Assembly (NCBI GenBank): GCA_016781705.1
Contig: JADDPV010000139.1
Coordinates: 1-5,734, forward strand
DNA length: 5,734 bases
Source: Rubrobacter sp.
GTDB lineage: Bacteria > Actinomycetota > Rubrobacteria > Rubrobacterales > Rubrobacteraceae
Direction of reading: 5' to 3'
Part shown: positions 5,696-5,734 of the stretch, piece after piece
How the letters are laid out: each line of letters starts with the position of its first letter
Numbering within the stretch: the stretch's first letter is position 1
Notes under the pieces: model-generated
What the model was told of the DNA's origin: nothing
Database searches by the model: none
What the model saw: the letters and a program-made list of their open reading frames with translations, nothing else
Made by a program: the position numbers and the translations under genes

Positions 5696-5734
5696 TTGAA
5701 GATACGCGTGAGGCAAGAACCAAGGATTTCTGTT
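5696..5734 (+). CDS. Possible start of a further gene, cut by the window end
   Basis: A TTG at 5696 opens a frame of 13 codons (MKIRVRQEPRISV when the TTG is read as Met) that runs off the window. AAGGA at 5682-5686 would be a ribosome binding site nine bases upstream. A competing frame starts at ATG 5686 (MTYLEDTREA and onward) and is also open, but has no spaced ribosome binding site. A 13-base odd palindrome, TATCTT-G-AAGATA (5692-5704), overlaps the TTG. The product is not recognisable from so few codons. Confidence 0.25.
   Translation, partial: MKIRVRQEPRISV

Overview
The window reads as ordinary chromosomal DNA from a high-GC actinobacterium. The coding regions are strongly GC-biased at third codon positions and use GTG starts. 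The zinc-finger repressor gene nrdR lies directly upstream of a B12-dependent class II ribonucleotide reductase gene, an arrangement known from Streptomyces and other Actinobacteria. A deep-branching lineage such as Rubrobacter would fit, but I cannot prove the taxon from this sequence alone.

Layout. A complete argG (argininosuccinate synthase, arginine biosynthesis) occupies 12-1238. The 600-base stretch 1239-1841 has no intact gene. Its middle holds a frameshifted, truncated MoxR-family AAA+ ATPase gene on the minus strand, about 1710 down to 1338, which ends in a short AT-rich patch of repeats and a palindrome. tadA (tRNA adenosine deaminase) follows at 1842-2363; its extended -10 element ends only 7 bases before the GTG, so the message is probably leaderless. 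The AT-rich, gene-free stretch 2364-2739 carries a 15-base tandem repeat, a possible promoter, a candidate NrdR box and several small dyads. nrdR (2740-3219) and nrdJ (3361-5628) then form a probable operon, closed by a strong hairpin at 5650-5675. The last 50 bases may hold the first codons of another gene.

How the genes relate. NrdR is a nucleotide-sensing repressor of ribonucleotide reductase genes and NrdJ is such a reductase, so these two form a regulatory unit for dNTP supply, possibly autoregulated through the candidate box at 2450-2465. argG and tadA are housekeeping genes with no evident functional link to it. I found no convincing undescribed system. The most informative unannotated item is the decayed moxR gene, followed by the possible NrdR operator and the related AT-rich repeats in the two gene-free stretches.
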